Shown: piece after piece, positions 47,345 to 56,824 of the stretch
Layout of the letters: each line of letters starts with the position of its first letter
Position numbering within the stretch: position 1 is the first letter of the stretch
Position numbers and translations under genes: made by a program
The notes under the pieces: model-generated
Database searches by the model: none
What the model was told of the DNA's origin: nothing
Seen by the model: only the letters and a program-made list of their open reading frames with translations
NCBI GenBank assembly: GCA_020852865.1
Contig: JADYZZ010000026.1
Span: 114,436 to 178,435, forward strand
Direction of reading: 5' to 3'
Source of the DNA: Rubrivivax sp.
Lineage (GTDB): Bacteria > Pseudomonadota > Gammaproteobacteria > Burkholderiales > Burkholderiaceae_C
DNA: 64,000 nucleotides

Positions 47345-47990
47345 GGACGAGCCGACGCTGCGCGCGCAACTCGTGCAGGCCGTCGCCGAAGCGGGCCACA
47401 CGGTCGAGTCCACCGGCGACGGCCGCGAGGCGCATTACCTGGGCGAGGTCGAGGACTTCGACGCCGTCGTGCTCGACCTCGGCCTGCCCTCGCTCGACGG
47501 CCTGTCGATGCTGCGCCGCTGGCGCGCGGCCGAGCGCAACATGCCGGTGCTGATCCTCACCGCACGCGGCGCCTGGCAGGACAAGGTCGCCGGCATCGAC
47601 GCCGGCGCCGACGACTACCTGGCCAAGCCCTTCCACATCGAGGAGTTGCTGGCGCGGCTGCGCGCGTTGCTGCGCCGCCGCGGCGAGCATGCCAGCGCCG
47701 AGTGGCAATGCGGGCCGATCGTGCTCGACACGCGCGCTGCGCGCGTGCTCGTCGACGGCCGACCGCTGCAGCTCACGAGCCACGAGTTCAAGCTGCTGGC
47801 GCTGCTGATGCAGCGCAAAGGCGAGGTGCTCTCGCGCACCGAGCTCTCCGAGCACCTGTACCCGCAGGCGAGCGAGCGCGACTCGAACACGATCGAAGTG
47901 TTCGTCGGCCGGCTGCGCAAGAAGCTGCCCGCCGGCAGCATCGAGACCGTGCGCGGCCTGGGCTACCGGCTGGCGGACGCCGGCGCGTGA
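47325..47990 (+). CDS. OmpR/PhoB-family response regulator
   Basis: The protein has 221 residues. The receiver domain has the acidic pocket VVEDEP, phospho-aspartate in VVLDLGLPSLDG (about D51), LTARG and the LAKPF lysine; the C-terminal winged helix carries LTSHEFKLLALLMQRKGEVL and VFVGRLRKKL. It is closest in pattern to the QseB/TctD/PmrA group. Its likely target is the four-half-site operator before its own operon and the one at 59 kb. Confidence 0.95.
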   Translation: MRILVVEDEPTLRAQLVQAVAEAGHTVESTGDGREAHYLGEVEDFDAVVLDLGLPSLDGLSMLRRWRAAERNMPVLILTARGAWQDKVAGIDAGADDYLAKPFHIEELLARLRALLRRRGEHASAEWQCGPIVLDTRAARVLVDGRPLQLTSHEFKLLALLMQRKGEVLSRTELSEHLYPQASERDSNTIEVFVGRLRKKLPAGSIETVRGLGYRLADAGA

Positions 47991-49363
47991 GCCCGGCCGT
48001 GCCCGCCGGCTCGCTGCGCTGGCGCCTGCTCGCCGGCACGCTGGCCTGGATCCTCGTCACGCTCGGCGTGGCCGGCTGGGGCCTGCGCGCACTGCTGCGC
48101 GAGCACATCGCCGAGCAGCTGCAGGTGCAGCTCGCGGCACAGCTCGACGTCTTGAGCGCGGCGGTCGACTGGGAACCGGGCAAGGGCATTGCCGTCACCC
48201 CGCCGGCCTCGGACGCACGCTTCGCGCGCCCGCTCTCGGGCCTGTACTGGCAGATCGACCGGCTGGGCGACAAGCCGCAGAAGGCGCTGGCGCGCTCGCG
48301 CTCGTTGTGGGATCAGACGCTTGCGCTGCCGGCGCCGCGCGCCGCCGACTCGGCGCCCGACGACCGCCCGCTGCCGTTGCGCGGCGCGCAGGGCCAGACC
48401 CTGCTGGCGCTGGCGCGCACGCTGCAGCTGCCCGAGGACGACGCGCCGCCGCTGCGCCTGGTGGTGGCGGGCGACGAAGCGCTGGTCGCCGAACCGCTGG
48501 CGCGCTTCACGCGGTTGCTGCTTGTCGCCATGGCGGCGCTCGCCGCCGGCCTGGTGCTGGCGGTGGCCGTGCAGCTGCAGCTCGCGCTCGCGCCGCTCGA
48601 GCGCCTGCGCCGACGCCTGGCCGCCGTGCGCGGCGGCCAGGCCGAGCGCCTCGCGGGGCAGTTCCCGCGCGAGCTCGAGCCGCTGGTGCAGGAGTTCAAC
48701 CACGTGCTCGCGGCCAACGCCGAGCTGGTGCAGCGCGCGCGCACCCAGGCCGGCAACCTCGCGCATGCCGTGCACACGCCGCTCACGATCCTCGGCAACG
48801 CCGCCGCACGCGAGAGCAGCACGCTGGCCGCGCTGGTGCGCGAGCAGGTCCGGATTGCCGAGCGCCAGGTCGACCATCACCTCGCGCGCGCGCGCGCCGC
48901 GGCCGCGGTGCGCGCGACCGGCCTGAACACGCCGGTGCTGGCGCCGCTGCACGCCATTCTGCGCACGATGCGACGGCTGCACGCCGGGCGCACCGTCGCC
49001 TTCGAGCTCGCACCGGGCGCGGTCGATGCCGCTTTCCGCGGCGAGGAGCAGGATCTGTACGAGATGCTCGGCAACCTCGTCGACAACGCCGGCAAGTGGG
49101 CGCGTGCGCGCGTCGTCGTCGACGTGCAGCGCGCCGGCGCGCGCCTGTGCCTCGACGTCGACGACGACGGCCCCGGCATCCCCGCGGACGAACGCGCGCG
49201 CATGTTCGAGCGCGGCGTGCAGCTCGACGAGCGCCGCCCCGGCTCGGGCCTGGGGCTGGACATCGTGCGCACGCTGGCCGAGACCTATGGCGGCCGCATC
49301 GAGGCGCTGCCCTCGCCGCTGGGCGGCGCACGCCTGCGGCTGTGCCTGCCCGCCGCGGATTGA
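47987..49363 (+). CDS. Sensor histidine kinase
   Basis: The protein has 458 residues. Two membrane spans (about residues 15-38 and 175-200) enclose a periplasmic sensor region. The H-box is NLAHAVHTPLTIL with the phospho-histidine before TP; the N-box is NLVDNAGKWA; and DDDGPGIPADE and GSGLGLDIV are the ATP lid motifs. It pairs with the upstream regulator; the GTG start overlaps its stop (GTGA). The periplasmic PepSY partner suggests sensing of an envelope signal. The ligand is unknown. Confidence 0.94.
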   Translation: MSPAVPAGSLRWRLLAGTLAWILVTLGVAGWGLRALLREHIAEQLQVQLAAQLDVLSAAVDWEPGKGIAVTPPASDARFARPLSGLYWQIDRLGDKPQKALARSRSLWDQTLALPAPRAADSAPDDRPLPLRGAQGQTLLALARTLQLPEDDAPPLRLVVAGDEALVAEPLARFTRLLLVAMAALAAGLVLAVAVQLQLALAPLERLRRRLAAVRGGQAERLAGQFPRELEPLVQEFNHVLAANAELVQRARTQAGNLAHAVHTPLTILGNAAARESSTLAALVREQVRIAERQVDHHLARARAAAAVRATGLNTPVLAPLHAILRTMRRLHAGRTVAFELAPGAVDAAFRGEEQDLYEMLGNLVDNAGKWARARVVVDVQRAGARLCLDVDDDGPGIPADERARMFERGVQLDERRPGSGLGLDIVRTLAETYGGRIEALPSPLGGARLRLCLPAAD

Positions 49364-49406
49364 GATCGACACCGGCGGACGGCGACCGACGCCGCCCGCG
49401 AGGCGC

Positions 49407-49435
49407 TTGACCCGGGCCGCATAAGCTAGTAATCT
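49407..49435 (+). promoter_or_regulatory. Sigma70-type promoter of the efflux operon
   Basis: A -35 hexamer TTGACC and a -10 hexamer TAATCT are separated by 17 bases, a good match in this GC-rich genome. The -10 is covered by the palindrome at 49427-49442, as expected for a repressed TetR promoter. Confidence 0.6.
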
Positions 49436-49442
49436 ATTACTA
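49427..49442. promoter_or_regulatory. Putative TetR operator
   Basis: A perfect palindrome, TAGTAAT-CT-ATTACTA, overlaps the -10 element and lies 20 bases before the TetR start codon. An AT-rich palindrome in so GC-rich a region stands out and is the likely autoregulatory site of the adjacent repressor. Confidence 0.65.
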
Positions 49443-49462
49443 TCAAATCGACACGGACTCCC

Positions 49463-50089
49463 ATGCCTCCCGGTACTGCTTCGAGTGAACGCCCCCCGTA
49501 CCTGCCCGCCGAGGAGCGCCGCGCGGCCACCGTCGAGGCCGTGATCGAACTGGCCGCCGAGGGCAACCCCGCCGACATCACGACCATCGCGATCGCCGAG
49601 CGCATGGGCCTGACGCAAGGGGCGCTGTTCCGGCACTTCCCGAGCAAGGACGCCATCCTCCAGGCGGCAATATCCTGGGTCAGCGAACGCCTGCTCGCGC
49701 GTCTGGACAAGGCAGCGGCAGCGGCGGCCTCGCCGCCGGCCGCGCTCGAGGCCATGTTCATGGCGCACATCGAGTTCGTGTCCAGGTACCCGGGCGTGCC
49801 GCGCATGCTCTTCGGCGAACTGCAGCACGCGCACATGACGCTGCCCAAGCGGGTGGCGCAGACGCTGATCCGTCAATACGACCGGCGCCTGCGCGCCCTG
49901 CTCGAAGCGGGCAAGGCGCAAGGCGTGCTGGATCCCGCGCTCGACGTCGCCGCCGCCGCCGTGCTCTTCATCGGCACGATCCAGGGGCTGGTGATGCAGT
50001 CGCTGTTCGCCGGCAAGGCGGCGCAGATCCGGCGCGACGCACCCGGCGTCTTCGCGATCTACCGCCGCGGCATCGGAGCCGAGCCGTGA
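49463..50089 (+). CDS. TetR/AcrR-family transcriptional repressor
   Basis: The protein has 208 residues. The N-terminal HTH is TTIAIAERMGLTQGALFRHF at about residues 46-65, followed by PSKDAILQAAISWV; the C-terminal ligand domain is helical. It heads the efflux operon (membrane fusion protein, ABC ATPase, two permeases, outer membrane protein) and lies just after the AT-rich palindrome. It likely represses the operon until a toxic compound binds. Confidence 0.93.
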   Translation: MPPGTASSERPPYLPAEERRAATVEAVIELAAEGNPADITTIAIAERMGLTQGALFRHFPSKDAILQAAISWVSERLLARLDKAAAAAASPPAALEAMFMAHIEFVSRYPGVPRMLFGELQHAHMTLPKRVAQTLIRQYDRRLRALLEAGKAQGVLDPALDVAAAAVLFIGTIQGLVMQSLFAGKAAQIRRDAPGVFAIYRRGIGAEP

Positions 50090-50177
50090 CGCGCCGCCGC
50101 TCCTTGCGCGGCAGCGCCGCTGCGTTGCGGCGCGCCGGCGCGTCGCCACATGCGTTCGGCTGCGGGGAGGCCAGGCA

Positions 50178-51212
50178 ATGAGCAGCAGCATGGGTCCGGG
50201 TGCCGCCCGGCGCATCGTCGTCCTGCTGGTCGTCGCGCTCGCTGCGGGCGCCGGCGCGTACGCGTGGATGCAGCGCGCGGGCCGCAGCGACGGCACGCTG
50301 CGCCTGTACGGCAACGTCGACATCCGCGAGGTGCAGCTGTCCTTTCGCCAGCCCGGGCGCGTGGCGCAGATGGCGTTCGACGAAGGCGACGCCGTGACGG
50401 CCGGCGCGCGCATGGCCACGCTCGACGCCAGGCCCTACCGCGAGGCGCTGGCCGCCGCCGACGCGACGGTGCAGATGGCGCGCGCCGAGCTCGCCAAGCT
50501 GCGGCGCGGCCTGCGTCCGCAGGAGATCACGCAGGCGCGCGAGGCACTGAACCAGGCCCTGGCCGTGGCCGGCGACGCCGAACGCAACTATCGCCGCCAG
50601 AGCAGCCTGCTGGGCGCAGGCGCCAGCAGCGAGCGCCAGGTCGACGCCGCGCGCGCCGCGCACGAGCGTGCCCTGGCCGCGGCCAAGGCCGCCGAAGCGG
50701 CGCTGTCGCAGGCGCGCGAGGGCTTCCGCCGTGAGGACATCGCGGCGGCCGAGGCCCGCGTCGCCGTGGCCGAGGCGCAGCGCACGCAGGCCGCCACCGC
50801 GCTCGCCGACACCGAGCTGGTGGCACCGGCCGGCGGCACCGTGCTCGCGCGCGTGCGCGAGCCCGGCAGCATGGTCGCCAGCCAGAGCACCGTCTACAGC
50901 CTGAGCCTGGACGCGCCGGTGTACGTGCGCGCCTATGTCGGCGAGCCCGATCTGGGGCGCGCCGCGCCGGGCACGCGCGTCGTCGTGCGCAGCGACTCGT
51001 CGGCCCGGCCCTACCGCGGGCGCATCGGCTTCGTCTCGCCGCGCGCCGAATTCACGCCCAAGACGGTGGAGACGACCGATCTGCGCACCGAGCTCGTCTA
51101 CCGGCTGCGCATCGTGGTCGACGACGCCGATGCCGCGCTGCGCCAGGGCATGCCGGTGACCGTCGAGCTCGATGCGCCGCCCGCCGGCGGCACGCCGGCC
51201 AGGGGTTCCTGA
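50178..51212 (+). CDS. HlyD-type membrane fusion protein (YbhG-like)
   Basis: The protein has 344 residues. One N-terminal membrane anchor (about residues 12-30), then the lipoyl/barrel half GNVDIREVQLSFRQPGRVAQ, a long coiled-coil hairpin rich in Ala, Glu and Arg (residues 95-205), and the returning lipoyl half VAPAGGTVLARVREPG. It links the inner membrane ABC exporter to the outer membrane channel. It lies 88 bases after the TetR gene and two before the ATPase. Confidence 0.93.
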   Translation: MSSSMGPGAARRIVVLLVVALAAGAGAYAWMQRAGRSDGTLRLYGNVDIREVQLSFRQPGRVAQMAFDEGDAVTAGARMATLDARPYREALAAADATVQMARAELAKLRRGLRPQEITQAREALNQALAVAGDAERNYRRQSSLLGAGASSERQVDAARAAHERALAAAKAAEAALSQAREGFRREDIAAAEARVAVAEAQRTQAATALADTELVAPAGGTVLARVREPGSMVASQSTVYSLSLDAPVYVRAYVGEPDLGRAAPGTRVVVRSDSSARPYRGRIGFVSPRAEFTPKTVETTDLRTELVYRLRIVVDDADAALRQGMPVTVELDAPPAGGTPARGS

Positions 51213-51213
51213 G

Positions 51214-52968
51214 ATGGCGGCCGCGGCGCCGGCTGCGCGCGACCAAGCCGCCGTCGTCATCGAAGGCGCGGCCAAGCGCTTCGGCAGCGTGCAGGCGCTG
51301 CAGGCGCTGAGCACGCGCATCGCGTACGGCCGCCTCACCGGTCTGGTCGGCCCCGACGGGGCGGGCAAGACCACGCTCATGCGCATCCTCACCGGCCTGC
51401 TCGTGCCCGACGCCGGCCGCGTCACGCTGGCCGGCTTCGACGTGGTGCAGGACAACGACGCCATCCACGTCGCCAGCGGCTACATGCCGCAGCGCTTCGG
51501 GCTGTACGAAGACCTGTCGGTGCTCGAGAACATGCGCCTGTACGCGCGGCTGCGCGGCCTGCAGGCCGAGGGCAACGCGAGCCTGTTCGCCGAGCTGCTC
51601 GAGTTCACGCGGCTCGGCGCCTTCACCGAGCGGCTGGCCGGCAAGCTCTCGGGCGGCATGAAGCAGAAGCTGGGTCTGGCCTGCGCGCTGATGGCCCGGC
51701 CGCGCGTGCTGCTGCTCGACGAGCCCGGCGTCGGCGTCGACCCGGTCAGCCGCCAGGACCTGTGGCGCATGGTGCAGGCCCTCACCGACGACGGCATGGC
51801 CGTGGTCTGGTCCACCGCCTATCTCGACGAGGCCGAGCGCTGCGACAGCGTGCTGCTGCTCGACCGCGGCCGGCTCGCCTTCGACGGCCCGCCCGGCGCG
51901 CTCACCGCCCGTCTGGCGCAGCGCAGCCTGCGCCTCGAGGACGTGGGCGCCGGGCGACGCGCCGTGCTGGCCGAGGCGCTCGACCTGCCCAGCGTGGCCG
52001 ACGGCGTGATCCAGGGTGCGGGCGTGCGCCTGGTGCTGCGTGCCGACGCCGGCAGCGAACAGGTCCGCGCCCTGGCCGAGCGCACCGGCGCGCGCCTCGC
52101 GCCGGTGCCCGCGCGCTTCGAAGACGCCTTCATCGACTTGCTCGGCGGCGGGCCCGGCGGCACCTCGGCGCTGGCCGAACGCCTCGGCCCGGTCGCGCTC
52201 GACTCGGACATCGCCGTCTCCTGCCGCCACCTCACCAAGCGCTTCGGCGACTTCACGGCCACCGACGACGTGAGCTTCGAGGTGCGCAAGGGCGAGATCT
52301 TCGGCCTGCTCGGACCCAACGGCGCGGGCAAGTCGACCACCTTCAAGATGCTGTGCGGGCTGCTCGTGCCCACGCAGGGCGAGGCGCGCGTCGCGGGCCT
52401 GGACCTGCGCCGCGCCAGCGGCGCGGCCAAGGCCCGGCTCGGCTACATGGCGCAGAAGTTCTCGCTCTACGGGCTGCTGTCGGTGCGGCAGAACCTGGAG
52501 TTCGCCGCCGGCGTGTACGGGCTGCGGGGCGCCACCCGGCGCGAGCGCATCGACGAGATGATCGCCACCTTCGAGCTCGGGCCCTGGCTCGCGGCCGCGC
52601 CCGACGCGCTGCCGCTCGGCCACAAGCAGCGCCTGGCGCTGGCCTGCGCGCTCATGCACCGCCCGCCGGTGCTGTTTCTCGACGAGCCGACCTCGGGCGT
52701 CGATCCGATCACGCGGCGCGAGTTCTGGACCCACATCAACGGCCTGGCGCGCAAGGGCGTGACGGTAATGGTCACGACGCACTTCATGGACGAGGCCGAG
52801 TACTGCGACCGCGTCGCGCTGCTCTATCGCGCGCGCCTCGTCGCGCTCGACACGCCCGACGCGCTCAAGCGCAGCGCGCGCAGCGCGGCGCGGCCCGACC
52901 CGACGATGGAGGATGCCTTCATCCACCTCGTCCAGGCGGCCGACCTGGCCGACGAGGCGGCGGCATGA
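51214..52968 (+). CDS. ABC transporter ATPase with two fused nucleotide-binding domains (YbhF-like)
   Basis: The protein has 584 residues. NBD1 has Walker A GPDGAGKTT, signature LSGGMKQKLGLA and Walker B VLLLDEPGVGVDP; NBD2 has GPNGAGKST, a degenerate signature PLGHKQRLALA and VLFLDEPTSGVDP. The fused, slightly asymmetric pair is the YbhF pattern. It energises export by the two permeases that follow. The 3' end overlaps the next ATG by four bases. Confidence 0.95.
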   Translation: MAAAAPAARDQAAVVIEGAAKRFGSVQALQALSTRIAYGRLTGLVGPDGAGKTTLMRILTGLLVPDAGRVTLAGFDVVQDNDAIHVASGYMPQRFGLYEDLSVLENMRLYARLRGLQAEGNASLFAELLEFTRLGAFTERLAGKLSGGMKQKLGLACALMARPRVLLLDEPGVGVDPVSRQDLWRMVQALTDDGMAVVWSTAYLDEAERCDSVLLLDRGRLAFDGPPGALTARLAQRSLRLEDVGAGRRAVLAEALDLPSVADGVIQGAGVRLVLRADAGSEQVRALAERTGARLAPVPARFEDAFIDLLGGGPGGTSALAERLGPVALDSDIAVSCRHLTKRFGDFTATDDVSFEVRKGEIFGLLGPNGAGKSTTFKMLCGLLVPTQGEARVAGLDLRRASGAAKARLGYMAQKFSLYGLLSVRQNLEFAAGVYGLRGATRRERIDEMIATFELGPWLAAAPDALPLGHKQRLALACALMHRPPVLFLDEPTSGVDPITRREFWTHINGLARKGVTVMVTTHFMDEAEYCDRVALLYRARLVALDTPDALKRSARSAARPDPTMEDAFIHLVQAADLADEAAA

Positions 52969-54140
52969 ATGCGGCCGGCGGCGCGCGCCGCGATCGTGCG
53001 TCGGCCGGCCTGCGCCGCTTCGACGCGCGGCGTCTGTTCGCGCTCGTGCACAAGGAGAGCCTGCAGGCGCTGCGCGATCCCTCGACGCTGCTCATCGCCT
53101 TCGCGCTGCCGGCGGTGCTGCTGTTCCTGTTCGCCTACGCCGTGTCGCTCGACGCGCGCCGCGTGCCGATCGGCGTCGTGCTCGAGTCGCAGGGCGCTTC
53201 GGCGCAGGCGCTGGCCGCCGCCTTTGCCGGCACGCGCTTCCTGGACGTGCGCTTCGCGCGCGACCGGCGCGAGGTGTCGGGCCCGCTCGTGGCCGGCGCC
53301 CTGCGCGGCTACGTCGTCATCCCGCAGGACTTCGAACGCCGCCTGGCCCAGCCGGGCGGCGCGGCGCTGGTGCAGGTGGTGACCGACGGCGCGCAGCCCA
53401 ACACCGCCAACTTCGTCGCCAACTACGCCCAGGGTGTGGTGCAGAACTGGCGCGCCGGCCTCGGCGCCGCCGCGCCGGCCGTGCCCGCCGCGGCCATCGC
53501 GCTCGAGCCGCGCTACTGGTTCAACGCCGAGCTCGAGAGCCGGCGCGCGCTCGTACCCGGGGCGCTCGCCATCGTGATGACGATCATCGGCACCATGCTC
53601 ACGGCTCTGGTGGTGGCACGCGAATGGGAGCGCGGCACGATGGAGGCGGTGCTTTCGACGCCGGCTTCGGTGTTCGAGATCCTGGTCGGCAAGCTCGCGC
53701 CGTACTTCGTGCTCGGCATGCTGTCGACGCTGGCTGCCGCGGCGCTGGCGGTGTTCGTCTTCGACGTGCCGCTGCGCGGCTCGCTGGCGGCGCTGCTCAC
53801 GCTTTCGGCGGTGTTCATGCTGCCCGCGCTCGGCCAGGGCCTGCTCATCTCCTCGCTCGCACGCAACCAGTTCCTGGCTTCGCAGATCGCGCTGTTCTCG
53901 GGCTTCCTGCCGGCCTTCATCCTGTCGGGTTTCCTGTACGAGATCGACTCGATGCCGGCGCCGATCCGCGCCCTCACCTGGCTCGTTCCGGCGCGCTACT
54001 TCGTGTCCTCGCTCAAGACGGTGTTCCTGGCCGGCGACATCTGGGCGGTGTTCCTGCCCGACTTGCTGGCGATGGCCGCGATCGGCGTCGTCTTCCTCGC
54101 GCTGGCCAAGCGGGCCACGCGCAAGAACCTGGAGGCCTGA
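52965..54140 (+). CDS. ABC-2 type permease (YbhS-like)
   Basis: The protein has 391 residues. One N-terminal membrane span, a large periplasmic domain (residues 60-195) and five spans at the C-terminus are the ABC-2 exporter plan. AREWERGTMEAVLSTP is the conserved coupling segment after the second span, and SGFLYEIDSMPAPIRALTW is typical. It pairs with the next permease in a heterodimer. Confidence 0.94.
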   Translation: MNAAGGARRDRASAGLRRFDARRLFALVHKESLQALRDPSTLLIAFALPAVLLFLFAYAVSLDARRVPIGVVLESQGASAQALAAAFAGTRFLDVRFARDRREVSGPLVAGALRGYVVIPQDFERRLAQPGGAALVQVVTDGAQPNTANFVANYAQGVVQNWRAGLGAAAPAVPAAAIALEPRYWFNAELESRRALVPGALAIVMTIIGTMLTALVVAREWERGTMEAVLSTPASVFEILVGKLAPYFVLGMLSTLAAAALAVFVFDVPLRGSLAALLTLSAVFMLPALGQGLLISSLARNQFLASQIALFSGFLPAFILSGFLYEIDSMPAPIRALTWLVPARYFVSSLKTVFLAGDIWAVFLPDLLAMAAIGVVFLALAKRATRKNLEA

Positions 54141-54143
54141 ACC

Positions 54144-55268
54144 GTGGCTGCGGGACGGGGCTGGTTCGACTTCACGCGCCTGCGTGCGCAGTTCGTCAAG
54201 GAGCTGCTCAGCATCCTGCGCGATCCGCGCAGCCGCATGGTGGTGTTCGTGCCGCCGCTGCTGCAGTTGCTCGTGTTCGCATCGGCCGCCACGCTGGAAG
54301 TGCGCAATGTCGCCGTCGCGGTGCGCAACCAGGACGCGGGCCGCTGGTCGCAGGAGTTGGTCCGGCGCCTGGACCGCGCCGCCTTCGTCGGCCGGTTGCA
54401 GCGCGTCGAAGGCGAGGCCGAGCTGCGCCGCCTGCTCGACGCGGGCCGGGTGATCGCCGCGCTCGACATCCCGGCCGACTTCTCGCGCCGCATCGCCGCA
54501 GGCGAGGCGGGCCGCGTGCAGGTGCTGGTCGACGGGCGGCACAGCAACTCGGGACAGATCGCGGTCGGCTACCTGGCGGCCATCGCCGCCGACGTCGGCG
54601 CCGAGGCCTGGCCCGGCCCGGCGGCCGCCGAACCGGCGGCGGTGCGCCACGCGTTCAATCCCAACCTCGACTTCCGCTGGTACATCGTGCCGGGCCTCAC
54701 GGGCATCCTGGCGCTGTTCAGCGCGCTGCTGCTCACGGCGCTGTCGATCGCGCGCGAGCGCGAGCTTGGCACTTTCGACCAGCTCCTGGTCTCGCCCACT
54801 TCGACGCCGGAGATCATCGTCTCGAAGTCGCTGCCGGCGCTGGCGATCGGCACCCTGCTCGGCGTGCTCATGATCACGGCCGGCGTCGTGCTGTTCGGGA
54901 TCCCGTTCGCCGGCTCGTTCGGGCTGCTGCTGGCGAGCCTGGTGCTGTTCATCCTTTCGGTGGTGGGCATCGGTCTGATGATCTCGGCCGTCAGCGCCAC
55001 GCAGCAGCAGGCCATCCTGGGCGCGTTCACGATCGGGGTACCGGCGGTGCTCGTGTCGGGCTTCGCGACGCCGGTCGAGAACATGCCGCTGGCGCTGCAA
55101 TGGCTGGCGCAGGGGATCCCGCTCACGCATTTCCTCGTCATCGTCGAAGGCAGCTTCCTGAAGGCGATGCCCGCGCACGACATCCTGGCCAGCCTGTGGC
55201 CGCTCGCGCTCATCGCGCTCGTGACCCTGAGCACGGCCACCCTGTTCGTTCGAGGTCGACTGCAATGA
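54144..55268 (+). CDS. ABC-2 type permease (YbhR-like)
   Basis: The protein has 374 residues with the same topology as its partner: span, periplasmic domain, five spans. ARERELGTFDQLLVSPTS is the coupling segment; SGFATPVENMPLALQWLAQG lies in the late spans. The GTG start is three bases after the previous stop; its end overlaps the outer membrane gene by four bases (ATGA). Confidence 0.94.
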   Translation: MAAGRGWFDFTRLRAQFVKELLSILRDPRSRMVVFVPPLLQLLVFASAATLEVRNVAVAVRNQDAGRWSQELVRRLDRAAFVGRLQRVEGEAELRRLLDAGRVIAALDIPADFSRRIAAGEAGRVQVLVDGRHSNSGQIAVGYLAAIAADVGAEAWPGPAAAEPAAVRHAFNPNLDFRWYIVPGLTGILALFSALLLTALSIARERELGTFDQLLVSPTSTPEIIVSKSLPALAIGTLLGVLMITAGVVLFGIPFAGSFGLLLASLVLFILSVVGIGLMISAVSATQQQAILGAFTIGVPAVLVSGFATPVENMPLALQWLAQGIPLTHFLVIVEGSFLKAMPAHDILASLWPLALIALVTLSTATLFVRGRLQ

Positions 55269-56824
55269 CACCCAGCCCTCCCATCTCGGCGCGCCGCGCC
55301 GCCGCGCCCGGCCGCCGCCTTGTGCCTGCGGCGCTGCCCATGCTCGCAGGCCTCCTGCTCGGCGCCTGCGCGGCGGTCGGCCCCGAACCGCAGGCGCCGC
55401 CGCCCGTGGAGCGCGGCGGCGGCTGGAGCCTGCCGCAGCCCGGCGGTGGGGCCGCGCCGGCCGAGCTCGCGCAGTGGTGGCGGGCGCTGGGCGACCCGGT
55501 ACTCGAGAGGCTGATCGACACCGCGCTCGCGCGCAACCTCGATCTGCGCCAGAGCGCCGCGCGCGTCGACGAGGCGCGCGCCCTGCGCGAGCGCGCCGAC
55601 GGCGGCCGGCAGGCGGCGGTGGCCGCCGGCGCCAGCGTCAACCGCCGCCGGCAAAGCGAGAACGGACCGCTGCCGATCGGCCGCATCCCCGGGCTGGAGG
55701 CGACGCAGACGATCCACGACATCGGCTTCGACGCGGCCTGGGAGATCGACCTCTTCGGTGCCAGCCGGCGCAGCGTGCAGGGCGCTCAGGCCCGGCTCGA
55801 TGCGGCCCGGGCCGAGGCCGAGGGCGTGCGCATGCGCGTTGCCGCCGAAGTGGCGCGCACCTGGTTCGGTGCGGTCGGCGCGGCGCAGGAGCTGCGCGCA
55901 CAGCAGCAGGTGCAGGCTACGCTCGGCGAGACGCTCGCGCTCACGCGCCAGCGCCGCAGCGCGGGCGACGCCTCGGCCGCCGAGGTGGACCTCGCCTTCG
56001 CGCAATGGGTCGCAGCCGGCGCCGCGCTGCCCGAGATCGAGGCACGCCGGCGCGCGGCGCTGCTCGGCCTGGGCGTGCTGCTCGGCGCGCCGCCGGAGCG
56101 CGAGCTGGCGCTGCTCGATGCCGCGCCGCAGCCCATCGCGCTCGAGGCGCTGCCGCTGGGCCAGCGCGCCGACTTGCTGCGCCGCCGCCCCGACGTGCTG
56201 GCCGCCGAGCAGCGCCTGGCGGCGAGCACTGCCGACATCGGCGTGGCCACGGCCGAGCTTTTCCCCAAGCTTTCGATCGCCGCCGGCGGCGGCATGCAGT
56301 CGCTGGCCACCGGGAACTGGTTCGACGCCTCGAGCGCGCGCTTTTCGGTGCTGCCCCTGATTTCCTGGAGGCTGTTCGACGGCGGCCGCGTGCGCGCCGA
56401 GATCCGCGCGCGCGAGGCGGCCGAGCGGCAGGCGGCGCTGGCCTACGAACAGGCCGTGCTCGCCGCGCTGGGCGACGCCGAGCGCGCGCTGGGCGCGTAC
56501 CAGGCCAGCCTGGACACGCTGGCAGGGCGCGCGGCGCTGCTGCAGGCCGGGCAGCGCAGCCTCGGGCATGCCCAGGCGCGTTGGGCCGCGGGTGACATCA
56601 CGCGCGTCGAACTGCTGGCCGCCGAGCGCTCGCTGCACGAGGCCGAGGGCGCCGCCGCACGCGCCCACACCGCCGCGGCGGTGGACCTGGTGGCGCTGTA
56701 CAAGGCGCTGGGCGGCGGCTGGGAAGCGCCCGCTGGCGCGGCCGCCCCGGGCCTCGCGTCGGCCACCGCCGCCGTGGCGCCCACGCAGGGGCTGGCCGCG
56801 CAGCGCAACGCAGGCAAGCCGTGA
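55265..56824 (+). CDS. Outer membrane efflux channel, NodT/OprM family lipoprotein
   Basis: The 519-residue protein has a signal peptide with lipobox LLGAC (Cys about 36) and two repeated outer membrane efflux protein halves: WWRALGDPVLERLIDTALAR with ARVDEARALRERA early, then RADLLRRRPDVLAAEQRLAA and YEQAVLAALGDAERAL. It completes a tripartite pump from cytosol to exterior. The end overlaps the following pseudogene start. Confidence 0.94.
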   Translation: MTPSPPISARRAAAPGRRLVPAALPMLAGLLLGACAAVGPEPQAPPPVERGGGWSLPQPGGGAAPAELAQWWRALGDPVLERLIDTALARNLDLRQSAARVDEARALRERADGGRQAAVAAGASVNRRRQSENGPLPIGRIPGLEATQTIHDIGFDAAWEIDLFGASRRSVQGAQARLDAARAEAEGVRMRVAAEVARTWFGAVGAAQELRAQQQVQATLGETLALTRQRRSAGDASAAEVDLAFAQWVAAGAALPEIEARRRAALLGLGVLLGAPPERELALLDAAPQPIALEALPLGQRADLLRRRPDVLAAEQRLAASTADIGVATAELFPKLSIAAGGGMQSLATGNWFDASSARFSVLPLISWRLFDGGRVRAEIRAREAAERQAALAYEQAVLAALGDAERALGAYQASLDTLAGRAALLQAGQRSLGHAQARWAAGDITRVELLAAERSLHEAEGAAARAHTAAAVDLVALYKALGGGWEAPAGAAAPGLASATAAVAPTQGLAAQRNAGKP

